DNA of 64,000 bases from Teichococcus oryzae (GTDB lineage: Bacteria > Pseudomonadota > Alphaproteobacteria > Acetobacterales > Acetobacteraceae), in contig NZ_VUKA01000002.1 in NCBI RefSeq assembly GCF_008386565.1, forward strand, positions 186,001 to 250,000, in the 5' to 3' direction. How positions within the stretch are numbered: the first letter of the stretch is position 1; every line of letters begins with the position of its first letter. Under the pieces are notes generated by a model. It was not told where the DNA came from and made no database searches. It saw nothing but the letters and a program-made list of their open reading frames with translations. The translations under genes and the position numbers were made by a program. Of this stretch, positions 9,084 through 17,747 are shown piece by piece.

Positions 9084-9524
9084 ATGAGCACCACCCTGAC
9101 CATCGGGCGCGCCACGGCGCCCGAACAGCGCGCCGCCTGCATGGAGATCCGCATGGACGTCTTTGTGCGGGAACAGAACGTGCCGGCCGACATCGAGATC
9201 GACGAGCATGACGACATCGCCCTGCACCTGCTGGCGCTGCGCGACGGGCGGCCGGTCGCCACCGCCCGCGTGCTGCTGAAGGATGCGGGTGCCACGGCCA
9301 AGATCGGCCGCGTCGCGGTGCGGCGGGAAGCGCGCGGCACCGGCACGGGCGCCGCGCTGATGCGGGCGATCGAGGCTGAGCCCTCGCTGGCCGGGGTGCG
9401 TGAGTTCGTGCTCGAGTCGCAAACCCACGCCATCCCGTTCTACGAGAAGCTCGGCTATGCGGCGGAAGGCGGGGAATACCTCGATGCCGGCATCCCGCAC
9501 CGCTTCATGCGCAAGCTCCGCTGA
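9084..9524 (+). CDS. GNAT family N-acetyltransferase (ElaA-like)
   Basis: 146 residues with the GNAT fold. VFVREQNVPADIEIDEHDD is the N-terminal strand-helix typical of the ElaA/YjcF branch. The acetyl-CoA loop is RREARGTGTGAALM, and the C-terminal strand is THAIPFYEKLGY. The substrate is unknown. The ATG at 9084 (MSTTLTIGRA) is chosen because it lies just before the first conserved strand; ATGs at 9012 and 9072 are in the same frame but add low-complexity residues. It lies 83 bases after the export gene and converges on the DUF3830 gene. Confidence 0.8.
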   Translation: MSTTLTIGRATAPEQRAACMEIRMDVFVREQNVPADIEIDEHDDIALHLLALRDGRPVATARVLLKDAGATAKIGRVAVRREARGTGTGAALMRAIEAEPSLAGVREFVLESQTHAIPFYEKLGYAAEGGEYLDAGIPHRFMRKLR

Positions 9525-9534
9525 GGCGGGCGGC

Positions 9535-9960
9535 TCAGCTTCCGGCGCGGAACACGATCGGCTTGTTGCCGTCCCACAGCACGGAGCGGCACACCGTGGC
9601 CAGCCGGTCCAGCCCTTCGCGGATGGTCAGGAAATGGTTGCCGGCGAGCTGCCCCGCCTTGCTGGCGAAGCAGCAGGGGCCATAGGCCACCAGGATCTCC
9701 GTTTCGGACACGCCGGTGATCTGCCCCGGATGCACGATGATCTGCCCCGGCGCCGGATAGGAGGTGGCGTTCTCATAGCCGATGGACAGGTCCCGGTCGC
9801 CCATCGGGATCCAGCAGGCCTCGCCGCTCCAGCGCACATGGATGATGCGGTCCTGGTAGGGCAGGAGCTGGCGGAAGCGGGCGCAGGTCTGCGGCGCGTC
9901 CTTGTCCTCGAAGAAGGCGTGGAAGGTTTCTCCGCCGATGTCGATGGCGATGTCGGCCAT
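9535..9960 (-). CDS. DUF3830 family protein (cyclophilin-like fold)
   Basis: 141 residues. Recognised by EDKDAPQTCARFRQLLPYQ and HVRWSGEACWIPMGD in the N-terminal half and LSIGYENATSYPAPGQ with EILVAYG in the second half. DUF3830 proteins are compact beta barrels related to cyclophilin-like sugar or substrate-binding domains; their biochemical role is not established. GGGAG lies 5 bases before the ATG, supporting the start. It is transcribed alone, convergent with the GNAT gene and divergent from the GST gene. Confidence 0.8.
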   Translation of the reverse strand: MADIAIDIGGETFHAFFEDKDAPQTCARFRQLLPYQDRIIHVRWSGEACWIPMGDRDLSIGYENATSYPAPGQIIVHPGQITGVSETEILVAYGPCCFASKAGQLAGNHFLTIREGLDRLATVCRSVLWDGNKPIVFRAGS

Positions 9961-10109
9961 GCCGGGCTCCCGAAGCGAATGGAGCGTCCTGCTTGCCAGA
10001 AAGCGCCAGGCGGGGCGAGGCCCCCCTTCCCCGGCGCCTTGAGGGGTGTTGCCGCCGGGGGCGGGCGGGAGCAGGCTGGCCTTCCCGATGCAGGCAGGAA
10101 AGGCCGAGA

Positions 10110-10766
10110 ATGGCGCTGAAGATCTATGGCGTGCTGCGTTCCCGCGCGACGCGCACCGTGTGGCTGGCCCGGGAACTGGGCATTCCCTTCGAGCATGTGC
10201 CGGTGATCCAGTCCTACCGCCTGCCGGACCCGCGGGCGGCGGATGCGCCGTTCAACACCGCTTCCCCCGATTTCCTGAAGCTGAACCCGAACGGGCGCGT
10301 GCCGGTGGTGGTCGATGACGGGTTGGTGCTGTTCGAGTCGCTGGCGATCAACCTGCACCTGGCCCGCAAGCATGGCGGCGAGCTTGCCCCGCGCGACGCG
10401 GCCGAGGATGCGCTGATGACGCAATGGGGCTTCTGGGCGGCGACCGAGGTGGAGCCGTTCAGCCTGCAGATCCAGACCCACCGCCCGGCCGGCCCGAAGC
10501 ATGACATGGCCCGCGCCGAGGCGGCTGCGGCCACGCTGGCGCGCCCCCTCGCCGCGCTGGAAGCGGCGCTGCGGGCGGGCGGTGGCTGGCTGGTGGGCGG
10601 CCGCTTCACCGTGGCCGACCTGAACACCGCCGAGATCCTGCGCTACGCCCAGGCCGATGCCGGCCTGTTCGCGAAATACCCGGCGGTCGGCGCCTGGATC
10701 GCCGCCTGCCAGTCCCGCCCCGCCTTCAAGGCGATGATGGCCGAGCGGGAAAAGGAGCCGGCCTGA
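10110..10766 (+). CDS. Glutathione S-transferase family protein
   Basis: 218 residues with an N-terminal thioredoxin-like domain (LKIYGVLRSRATRTVWLARE, and NPNGRVPVVVDDG with LFESLAINLHLA, the conserved cis-proline and Glu-Ser glutathione contacts) and a C-terminal helical domain (GRFTVADLNTAEIL, the N-capping box). The residue after the first strand is serine-rich (VLRSRA), as in bacterial GSTs related to the theta/beta classes. The substrate is not predictable. AGGAAAGG precedes the ATG, which fixes this start against an upstream ATG at 9993. Confidence 0.9.
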   Translation: MALKIYGVLRSRATRTVWLARELGIPFEHVPVIQSYRLPDPRAADAPFNTASPDFLKLNPNGRVPVVVDDGLVLFESLAINLHLARKHGGELAPRDAAEDALMTQWGFWAATEVEPFSLQIQTHRPAGPKHDMARAEAAAATLARPLAALEAALRAGGGWLVGGRFTVADLNTAEILRYAQADAGLFAKYPAVGAWIAACQSRPAFKAMMAEREKEPA

Positions 10767-10782
10767 GCCGGGGATGCGAAGG

Positions 10783-10806
10783 GGGGAGGGGCGCGCGCCC
10801 CTCCCC
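10783..10806. terminator. Bidirectional hairpin between gst and pheA
   Basis: A perfect 10-bp GC stem (GGGGAGGGGC and its complement) around a GCGC loop lies between two convergent genes. It ends one base before the pheA stop codon. There is no long T-run on either side, so intrinsic strength is uncertain. Confidence 0.6.
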
Positions 10807-10807
10807 G

Positions 10808-11692
10808 TTATTCCGCGGCCTGCGTCGCGGCTTGGCCCAGGCGGTAGGGATGCGCCGGGTAGGTGCCCAGGATGCTCAGCTCCCGCGAGAAGAAGGCCAG
10901 CTCCTCCAGCGCGCGCTTGAGCGGCGGGTGCTCCGGATGGCCATCCACGTCGCACAGGAACTGCGTCGCGGTGAAATGGCCGTCCAGCATGTAGCTTTCC
11001 AGCTTGGTCATGTTGACGCCGTTGGTGGCGAAGCCGCCCAGCGCCTTGTACAGCGCCGCGGGGATGTTGCGGACACGGAACACGAAGGTGGTGACCGAGT
11101 CCGGCGCCCCGACCGGAGGCATCCGCGGCTGCCGCGCCATGACATAGAAGCGGGTGGTGTTGTGCGCCGCGTCCTCGACATTGCGCAGCAGGATCTCAAG
11201 CCCGTAGATCTCGCCGGCCAGGGAGGAGGCGATGGCGGCGTCCTCCAGGCTGTGCGCTTCCGCCAGCTGCTTGGCCGCGCCGGCGGTGTCGGCCTCGATC
11301 ACCGGCTGGAGCTTGCGCTCGCGCAGCAGGTTCAGCACCTGGCCCAGCGCCACGGGATGGCTGTGGGCGCGCTTCAGCCCTTCCAGCGTGGCGCCCTTGT
11401 GCGCCAGCAGGCAGTGCTCGACGCGCTGGTAATGCTCGCCGACCACGAACAGGCCCGAATCGGGCAGCATGCGGTGGATGTCCGGCACCCGGCCGGCCAG
11501 CGAGTTCTCGCAGGGCAGCATGGCCAGATCGGCCCGCGACTCGCGCACCGCCTCCATCGCCGCCTCGAAGGAGGCACAGGGCAAGGTGCTCCAGCCGGGA
11601 TAGGCGCTGCGGCACGCCAGATCGGAATAAGCGCCAGGCACGCCCTGGAAAGCGATCACACCTTTGCCGCCATCGATCATTGCGCGGGTCAT
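10808..11692 (-). CDS. pheA: Prephenate dehydratase (monofunctional, with ACT domain)
   Basis: 294 residues; converts prephenate to phenylpyruvate in phenylalanine biosynthesis. The catalytic PDT domain shows IAFQGVPGAYSDLA, LPCENSLAGRVPDI, HSHPVALGQ and the hallmark HNTTRFYVMAR (the T-R-F catalytic motif). The C-terminal ACT regulatory domain carries GGFATNGVNMTKLESYM, the phenylalanine-binding ESRP-type motif. There is no chorismate mutase domain. The ATG at 11692 or 11680 fits the family better than 11794, which adds a non-conserved tail. It is divergent from the cytochrome c gene. Confidence 0.92.
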   Translation of the reverse strand: MTRAMIDGGKGVIAFQGVPGAYSDLACRSAYPGWSTLPCASFEAAMEAVRESRADLAMLPCENSLAGRVPDIHRMLPDSGLFVVGEHYQRVEHCLLAHKGATLEGLKRAHSHPVALGQVLNLLRERKLQPVIEADTAGAAKQLAEAHSLEDAAIASSLAGEIYGLEILLRNVEDAAHNTTRFYVMARQPRMPPVGAPDSVTTFVFRVRNIPAALYKALGGFATNGVNMTKLESYMLDGHFTATQFLCDVDGHPEHPPLKRALEELAFFSRELSILGTYPAHPYRLGQAATQAAE

Positions 11693-11853
11693 CCATGCTG
11701 GGTTCGGGCCGAGCGTGCGGCGCAGCGTATTGATGCGCCAGCCGCCACCCCTTATGGTCCCTGCGCTTCTAGTGGAGGCCAAGGTCGCGTGCAAATGCGC
11801 CCTCCGGTCGGTTTGGATCGTGGACGACTACGTTCAGGGATGAGGTCTGCAGC

Positions 11854-12390
11854 ATGAGCTTGGAGGTCAACAAGGCGTTCGCGGCCGTTCTGACGGCGGG
11901 CGTCGTGTTCATGGTGGCGGGCTTCGTCGGTGAAACGGTGATTCATCCGAAGCGCCTGGAAACAGCCGCGATCACCATTGAGGGCGTGGGGGAAACCACG
12001 GGCGCCGCACCGGCCGCCGAGCCGGAGCTGGAGGCGGTTTCGCCGCTGCTGGCCGCCGCCAGCGTGGATACGGGACGCCAGGTGGCGGGGCGCCTTTGCT
12101 CCTCCTGCCACACCTTTGAACAGGGCGGCGCCAACAAGGTCGGCCCCAACCTGTACAACGTGGTCGGCAACCACCATGGCCATCTGGACAATTTCAACTA
12201 TTCCCCGGCCATGAAGGCGCTGGCCGACAAGCCGTGGGACTACGAGTCGCTGAACGCCTTCCTGGCCGCTCCGGCCAAGGCCATCCGCGGCACCCGCATG
12301 GCCTTCGCGGGCATCCGCGACGTCAAGCAGCGCGCCGACGTGGTCGCCTATCTGCGCTCGCTGTCGGACAGCCCGCAGCCGCTCCCGTGA
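11854..12390 (+). CDS. Membrane-anchored class I cytochrome c (CycM-like)
   Basis: 178 residues. An uncleaved N-terminal helix (about residues 9-27) anchors a periplasmic cytochrome c domain after an Ala/Pro/Glu linker. Haem is bound covalently at C82-S-S-C85-H86; M149 in GTRMAFAG is the likely sixth ligand. The layout matches alphaproteobacterial CycM/cytochrome c552, which passes electrons from the bc1 complex to the aa3-type oxidase. GAGG lies about 10 bases before the ATG. The stop overlaps the hisN start (TGATG), an odd pairing that suggests co-transcription. Confidence 0.88.
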   Translation: MSLEVNKAFAAVLTAGVVFMVAGFVGETVIHPKRLETAAITIEGVGETTGAAPAAEPELEAVSPLLAAASVDTGRQVAGRLCSSCHTFEQGGANKVGPNLYNVVGNHHGHLDNFNYSPAMKALADKPWDYESLNAFLAAPAKAIRGTRMAFAGIRDVKQRADVVAYLRSLSDSPQPLP

Positions 12391-13160
12391 TGCAGGACCT
12401 CATCGCCGCCGCCGAGGCGGCGGCCGATGCGGCGGGGGCGGTGATCCGCCCCCTTTTTCGTTCCAGCCTGCTGGTCGAGGCCAAGGGCGATGCCAGCCCG
12501 GTGACCGAGGCCGACCGCGCGGCCGAGCGCACCATCCGCGCCCTGCTGGCCGAACGCTTCCCCGATCACGGCGTGATCGGTGAGGAATACGGGGAGGAGC
12601 GCGCCGGGGCCGAGTTCGTCTGGGTGGTCGATCCGATCGATGGCACCCGCGCCTTTGTCACCGGACGCCCGGTGTTCGGCACGCTGATCGGGCTGATGCG
12701 CCATGGCCGCCCGGTGCTGGGCCTGATCGACCAGCCGGCGACGGGGGAGCGCTGGATCGGCGCCGCCGGGGAAGGCCTGCGCTTCCGCAGCCCGATGGGC
12801 GGCACGCCGCACACCCGCCGCTGCGCCGCCCTGGCCGAGGCCGAGCTGTCCTGCACCAGCCACGAGATGTTCACGCCGGCGGAAGCGCCGCGCTTCGCCC
12901 GGCTGAAGCAGAGCTGCCGGCGCGTCACCTGGGGCGGCGATTGCTATGCCTATGGCCTGCTGGCGCTGGGCCTGGTGGACATCGTGGTGGAATCCGACCT
13001 GAAGCCCTGGGACTGGGTGGCGCTGGCGCCGGTGGTGGAAGCCGCCGGCGGCGCCATGACCGACTGGCAGGGCCAGCCGCTGCGGCTGGACGGGCCGGGC
13101 CAGGTCATCGCGGTGGGCGATCCCGCCCTGCTGCCGGAAGCGGTGGCGCTGCTGGGCTGA
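12390..13160 (+). CDS. hisN: Histidinol-phosphatase of the inositol monophosphatase family
   Basis: 256 residues of the Mg-dependent IMPase fold: GVIGEEYGEE (metal ligand near residues 65-66), WVVDPIDGTRAFV (residues 78-90; DPIDGT at 81-86 is the signature) and KPWDWVALAPVVEAAGG (second signature). The segment TWGGDCYAYGLLALGLVDIVVE resembles the HisN-type branch that dephosphorylates histidinol phosphate, rather than SuhB or CysQ. Substrate assignment within this superfamily from sequence alone is moderate. It overlaps the cytochrome c stop by one base (TGATG). Confidence 0.75.
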   Translation: MQDLIAAAEAAADAAGAVIRPLFRSSLLVEAKGDASPVTEADRAAERTIRALLAERFPDHGVIGEEYGEERAGAEFVWVVDPIDGTRAFVTGRPVFGTLIGLMRHGRPVLGLIDQPATGERWIGAAGEGLRFRSPMGGTPHTRRCAALAEAELSCTSHEMFTPAEAPRFARLKQSCRRVTWGGDCYAYGLLALGLVDIVVESDLKPWDWVALAPVVEAAGGAMTDWQGQPLRLDGPGQVIAVGDPALLPEAVALLG

Positions 13161-13182
13161 GCGCTACGCCGCCCATTGCCGT

Positions 13183-14574
13183 TCAGCCGAACAAGTCGTC
13201 GCTGCGGCCCTCCGCCAGGCCGTGGCGGATCCAGTGCAGGGTCGCCTGGTGCTGGTCGGCGCCGAGGACCGCGCGCAGATCGGCATAATTGGCCAAGTAT
13301 TGCTGCGCGTCGAAATCATGCGTCGCGCGGCCCTCGGCCGCTCCGTAGCGGATGTAGTGCACCGCCCCGGCTTCCGCATCGGTGCCAAGCACCAGCGCGA
13401 GGTCGCGGTGGGAGGCGATGTAGCCCAGCCCGTCGAAGCTGACCTTGCGCCCTTCCTGCCATCCATTCGCGATGTAGTGCCGCGTCCCGGCCTGCTGGTT
13501 GGTGCCGAAGGCGTGGATCAGGTCGTGGTGGGACGCGATGTAGTCCAGGCTGTTGAAATGGGTCGGGCGGCCTTCCATCCGGCCGAACTGGATGTAGTGC
13601 CCGGCCCCCGCCTCCGCATCGGTGCCGAAGGCGCGGATCAGGTCGCTGGAGGCGGCGATGTAGTCCAGCCCGTCAAAGCCGACATGGCGGCCTTCCGACC
13701 GGCCGGCCTGGATGAAATGGCGCGCTCCCGCATCGGCATCGGCTCCCAGCACCGCCATCAGGTCGGCATGGCTGGCCACATAGCTGAGGGGCAGGAAGCT
13801 GACCGCCCGCCCTTCGTCCCAGCCATGGTAAAGGTAATGATCGAAAGCGGCCCCGGCATCGAGCCCGAAGGCCATGCCCAGATCGAGATGGGAGGCGATG
13901 TAGGATAGCGGCCGGAAATTGACGGGCCCGACCGCCTGGACGTCCCAGCCCCCGGAAAAGCCGAGGACCTCCACCGAGAGCAGCTTGTCGATCCCGTCCT
14001 GCAGCCTTTGCGCGGGGCGGGCGGCGACAACGCCCGTGACGCCGGGCGCGACGATCACGGCGTAATCGGCCGCCGCCCCGTCATACACCGCGACATCCCG
14101 GCCCGCTCCGCCATCCAGCAGGTCGTTTCCGGCATCGCCGCGAAGCATGTCATCGCCGGCGCCGCCCAGCATGACGTCATCCCCGCCATACCCACGGAGG
14201 CGGTCACCGAAGGGGGAGCCGGTGATGTGGTCCGGCCCGGCCAGCATGGTGCGCATCGCTTCGTCCGTGGCGTTGCGCACCGTCCAGGAATTCAGCTGCT
14301 GGACGGAAATGGAAAGGTTGCTGACCTCCACGATCAGCGCGCCATCCTGGCTTTCGCGGTAGGCGTTCACCGTTCCGCTGACCGGCAGCCCCTGCCAGTC
14401 ATAGGCGATGTCGCGGCCGAGGAATTCCGTGAAGCCGCCGGGATTGCCGGCCACCCGGTAATCGCCCGCGAAGCGGTCGGGGCTGCGGATCGTGGGCAGC
14501 AGCCAGGCCCAGCCGCCGATATCGCTGGCGGCGAAATCCATCGAAAACCTGGTGCCCGAACGAACAACAGCCAC
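13183..14574 (-). CDS. RTX calcium-binding protein with six 40-residue repeats
   Basis: 463 residues with no Sec signal, as expected for a type I secretion substrate. Residues 1-110 are a unique domain. Residues 127-158 hold short RTX nonapeptides (GGDDVMLGG, GDDMLRGD, GNDLLDGGAG). From residue 220 to about 459 there are six near-exact 40-residue repeats, each opening F-x-x-L-x-Y-I-A-S-x-x-D-L and closing H-Y-I-x-x-G-x-x-EGR. The repeats align perfectly at 120-base spacing, with one extra residue before the sixth. Such repeats occur in alphaproteobacterial RTX and cell-surface proteins; their function is unknown. No secretion genes lie nearby. Start at 14574 or 14541. Confidence 0.8.
   Translation of the reverse strand: MAVVRSGTRFSMDFAASDIGGWAWLLPTIRSPDRFAGDYRVAGNPGGFTEFLGRDIAYDWQGLPVSGTVNAYRESQDGALIVEVSNLSISVQQLNSWTVRNATDEAMRTMLAGPDHITGSPFGDRLRGYGGDDVMLGGAGDDMLRGDAGNDLLDGGAGRDVAVYDGAAADYAVIVAPGVTGVVAARPAQRLQDGIDKLLSVEVLGFSGGWDVQAVGPVNFRPLSYIASHLDLGMAFGLDAGAAFDHYLYHGWDEGRAVSFLPLSYVASHADLMAVLGADADAGARHFIQAGRSEGRHVGFDGLDYIAASSDLIRAFGTDAEAGAGHYIQFGRMEGRPTHFNSLDYIASHHDLIHAFGTNQQAGTRHYIANGWQEGRKVSFDGLGYIASHRDLALVLGTDAEAGAVHYIRYGAAEGRATHDFDAQQYLANYADLRAVLGADQHQATLHWIRHGLAEGRSDDLFG
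13198..13917 (-). repeat. Six tandem 120-bp coding repeats
   Basis: In-frame repeats inside the RTX gene, one per 40 residues (phenylalanines at residues 220, 260, 300, 340, 380 and 421). The copies are diverged enough to be old, but phase and length are strictly kept. Confidence 0.85.
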
Positions 14575-14593
14575 GCCCAGCCCTCACTCTAAA

Positions 14594-14610
14594 AACTCAT
14601 GGGTTGAGTT
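14594..14610. promoter_or_regulatory. AT-rich divergent control region with small inverted repeat
   Basis: AACTCA and TGAGTT flank a 5-base centre in the AT-rich gap between the RTX gene (leftward) and yejA (rightward). This gap of about 160 bases (14575-14732) must hold both promoters; no convincing -35/-10 pair could be fixed. Confidence 0.3.
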
Positions 14611-14732
14611 CATACAACAAAAATCAACATCAAGGGCAGCATATCCATGCCTCACCGCGCTGGCGCATTGCAAAACGCAAGCGTCGCCACGGGATGGTTG
14701 TCGCGGCCGGGCGGAACCCTCATCCTAGGGCC

Positions 14733-16613
14733 ATGCGCCGCCGACATCTGCTGACCTCTGGCCTTGCCCTCGCCTCGGGCTCCATGCTGACCCGCGCCCA
14801 GGCGCAGGTCGCGACCCAGCCTGCCGCCGAGGCGGCACCAGCCGCCGCGGAAGCGCCGCGCCGCACCCATGCGCTGTCCCTGCTGGGCGAGCCCGCCTTG
14901 CCGGCCGATTTCAAGCACTGGCCCTGGGTCAATCCCGAGGCCCCCAAGGGCGGCAGCATGACGCTGACGGCGCTGGGCAGCTTCGACAGCTTCAACCCTT
15001 ATATCCTGCGCGGCACGCCCGCCGTCGGCACCACCCTCCTCTATGACACCCTGATGGTGCCGAGCGGCGACGAGGCATCCACCGAATACGGCCACATCGC
15101 CATCCAGGCGGAGCTGCCGCGCGACAACCGGGGCGTGACCTTCATCCTGAACGAGAAGGCCCGATGGCATGACGGCAAGCCGATCACCGCCGCCGATGTG
15201 GCCTGGACCTTCAACACCCTGCGCCAAAGCGGGCGCCCCTTCTACCGCGCCTATTGGGGCGACGTGGCCGAGGTGGTGGCGGAAGGCGACCACCGCGTCA
15301 CCTTCCGCTTCAGCGGCAACGGCAACCGCGAGCTGGCGCAGATCCTGGGGCAGATGCCGGTGCTGCCGCAGCACTGGTGGGCGAACAAGGATTTCGCCCA
15401 GCCGGGCCTCACCGTTCCGCTCGGCTCCGGCCCCTACCGGATCGAGAGCTTTGAGCCGGGGCGCAGCATCACCTACCGCCGCGTGGCCGATTACTGGGGC
15501 CGCGACCTGCCGACCCGCAGGGGCACGCACAATGTCGATGTGATGCGCTACGAATATTACCGCGACACCACCGTGGCGCTGGAAGCGTTCAAGGCCGGGC
15601 AGATCGACCTGCGCACCGAGAACGTGGCCAAGGACTGGGCCACCGCCTACGACTTCCCCGCCGTGCGATCCGGCAAGGTGAAGCGGGAGGAGATCCGCCA
15701 CGAATTGCCGACCGGCATGCAGGGCTTCGCCATGAACCTGCGCCGGCCGATCTTCCAGGATGTGCGAGTGCGCGAGGCGCTGGGGCTGGTGTTCGACTTC
15801 GAGTGGATGAACGCCAATCTGTTCTACGGCTCCTACACGCGCACCACCTCCTATTTCTCCAATTCCGAGCTGGCGGCGACGGGCCTGCCCTCCGAGGGGG
15901 AGCTGATGGTGCTGTCGGCCTTCCGCGGCCGGCTGCCGGAGTCGCTGTTCACCACGGAGTTCCGCGTGCCCAGCTCGGATGGCGGCAATGCCAACCGTGA
16001 AAATGCCCGCCGTGCCCTGGCCCTGCTGAAGGAAGCCGGCTGGACGGTGAAGGAGCGCCGCCTCGTCAACGAGAAGAACGAGCCCTTCACCTTCGAGATC
16101 CTGATGAACGGCCCCACCTTCGAGCGGGTCGCCCTGCCCTATATCCAGGCGCTGCAGCGGCTCGGCATCGAGGCGCGGCCGCGCACCGTCGATCCGGCGC
16201 AGTACCAGGTGCGGATGGATGCCTTCGACTACGACATGACCACCGAGGTGTTCCCGCAAAGCCTGTCCCCCGGCAATGAGCAGCGCGATTTCTGGACCTC
16301 CGCCAAGGCGAAGGAGCCGGGCAGCCGCAACACCATCGGCATCAGCGACCCGATCATCGACGCGCTGGTGGAGCTGGTGGTGTCCGCCCCCGACCGGCAG
16401 GCGCTGATCGACCGCACCCGCGCGCTCGACCGCGTGCTGCTCTGGGGCCACTACGTCATCCCGCACTGGCACAGCCGCTCCTTCCGGCTCGCCTGGTGGG
16501 ACAAGTTCGGCAAGCCGGAGCGCAATCCGCGCTACGCGCTCGACATCCAGAGCTGGTGGGTGGATGCGGCGCGCGACCGCGCCCTGCCCGCCGACCGCAG
16601 CACCGCCAACTAG
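14733..16613 (+). CDS. yejA: ABC transporter periplasmic binding protein, YejA-like (family 5)
   Basis: 626 residues. The twin-arginine-like leader MRRRHLLTSGLALASG ends in a RAQAQ cleavage site. The mature protein is a family 5 oligopeptide-binding fold: HALSLLGEPALPADFKHWPW and NPEAPKGGSMTLTALGSFDSFNPY are characteristic of the YejA/AppA branch, and GSGPYRIESFEPGRSITYRR is the family 5 signature region. It delivers peptides (microcin C-like compounds in E. coli) to the YejBEF translocator. An AGGG just before the ATG supports this start over one at 14604. It is the first gene of yejABEF. Confidence 0.92.
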   Translation: MRRRHLLTSGLALASGSMLTRAQAQVATQPAAEAAPAAAEAPRRTHALSLLGEPALPADFKHWPWVNPEAPKGGSMTLTALGSFDSFNPYILRGTPAVGTTLLYDTLMVPSGDEASTEYGHIAIQAELPRDNRGVTFILNEKARWHDGKPITAADVAWTFNTLRQSGRPFYRAYWGDVAEVVAEGDHRVTFRFSGNGNRELAQILGQMPVLPQHWWANKDFAQPGLTVPLGSGPYRIESFEPGRSITYRRVADYWGRDLPTRRGTHNVDVMRYEYYRDTTVALEAFKAGQIDLRTENVAKDWATAYDFPAVRSGKVKREEIRHELPTGMQGFAMNLRRPIFQDVRVREALGLVFDFEWMNANLFYGSYTRTTSYFSNSELAATGLPSEGELMVLSAFRGRLPESLFTTEFRVPSSDGGNANRENARRALALLKEAGWTVKERRLVNEKNEPFTFEILMNGPTFERVALPYIQALQRLGIEARPRTVDPAQYQVRMDAFDYDMTTEVFPQSLSPGNEQRDFWTSAKAKEPGSRNTIGISDPIIDALVELVVSAPDRQALIDRTRALDRVLLWGHYVIPHWHSRSFRLAWWDKFGKPERNPRYALDIQSWWVDAARDRALPADRSTAN

Positions 16614-16649
16614 ATGCGGCCGCCCACCGGCCCGGGGATCGTGTAGCGC

Positions 16650-17747
16650 ATGGGCGCCTATCTGCTCCGGCGCCTGGCGCTGCTGGTGCCGACCTTGTTC
16701 GGCATCATCCTGATCAACTTCGTCGTGGTGCAGTTCGCCCCCGGCGGGCCGGTGGAGCAGATGCTGGCCGAGTTGCGCGGCCAGGGCGGCACCGTGATCG
16801 GCCGCGTTTCGGGCGAGGGGCAGGGCGAGTTCACCGCCAGCCCGCAGGGCGGTGACGGGCCCGCCGGCAATTACCGCGGCGCGCGCGGCATGGACCCCGC
16901 CGTGGTGGCCGAGATCGAGCGGGCCTTCGGCTTCGACAAGCCGGCGCATGAACGCTTCTGGACCATGCTGAAGGGCTATCTCACCTTCGATTTTGGCGAA
17001 AGCCTGTTCCAGGGCCGCAAGGTGATCGATCTCCTGCTGGAGAAGCTGCCGGTCTCCGTCAGCCTCGGCCTCTGGTCCACGCTGATCATCTATCTCGTCT
17101 CCATTCCGCTCGGCATCCACAAGGCGGTGCGGGACGGCACGCGCTTCGATGCCTGGACCTCGGGCGTGGTGCTGGTGGGCTATGCCGTGCCGGGCTTCCT
17201 GTTCGCCATCCTGCTGGTGGTGCTGTTCGCCGGCGGCTCCTTCCTGCAGGTCTTCCCGCTGCGCGGGCTCGGCTCCTCCGGCAGCGCCGACTGGCCCTTC
17301 TGGCAGAGCGCGCTGGATTATGCCTGGCACATGGTGCTGCCGACCACGGCACTGGTGATCGGCGGCTTCGCCGGCCTCACCATGCTGACCAAGAACTCCT
17401 TCCTGGAGGAGATCGGCAAGCAATACGTGCTGACCGCCCGCGCCAAGGGGGCGGACGAGAACCGCGTGCTGTACGGCCATGTGTTCCGCAACGCCATGCT
17501 GCTGATCATCGCCGGCTTCCCGGCGGCCTTTATCGGCATCCTGTTCACCGGGGCGCTGCTGGTGGAGATCGTGTTCTCGCTGGACGGGCTCGGCCTGCTC
17601 GGCTTCGAGGCGGCGATCCGGCGCGACTACCCGATCATGTTCGGCACGCTCTACATCTTCACCCTGCTGGGCCTTGTCATGCAGATCGTCGGCGACGTCA
17701 CCTACACGCTGATCGACCCCCGCATCGATTTCGAGGCCAGGCGATGA
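16650..17747 (+). CDS. yejB: ABC transporter permease YejB
   Basis: 365 residues, very close to E. coli YejB throughout: [69 protein letters not shown] and the C-terminal [13 protein letters not shown]. It has six membrane helices and the cytoplasmic EAA loop ([26 protein letters not shown]) that docks the ATPase. The long loop between helices 1 and 2 (residues 35-85) is a Yej feature. It lies 36 bases after yejA and overlaps yejE by ATGA. Confidence 0.95.
   Translation: MGAYLLRRLALLVPTLFGIILINFVVVQFAPGGPVEQMLAELRGQGGTVIGRVSGEGQGEFTASPQGGDGPAGNYRGARGMDPAVVAEIERAFGFDKPAHERFWTMLKGYLTFDFGESLFQGRKVIDLLLEKLPVSVSLGLWSTLIIYLVSIPLGIHKAVRDGTRFDAWTSGVVLVGYAVPGFLFAILLVVLFAGGSFLQVFPLRGLGSSGSADWPFWQSALDYAWHMVLPTTALVIGGFAGLTMLTKNSFLEEIGKQYVLTARAKGADENRVLYGHVFRNAMLLIIAGFPAAFIGILFTGALLVEIVFSLDGLGLLGFEAAIRRDYPIMFGTLYIFTLLGLVMQIVGDVTYTLIDPRIDFEARR

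Noticed and set aside
14652-17480. A 942-codon minus-strand open frame
   Set aside because: Antisense shadow of yejA and yejB; no recognisable domain and a biased composition.
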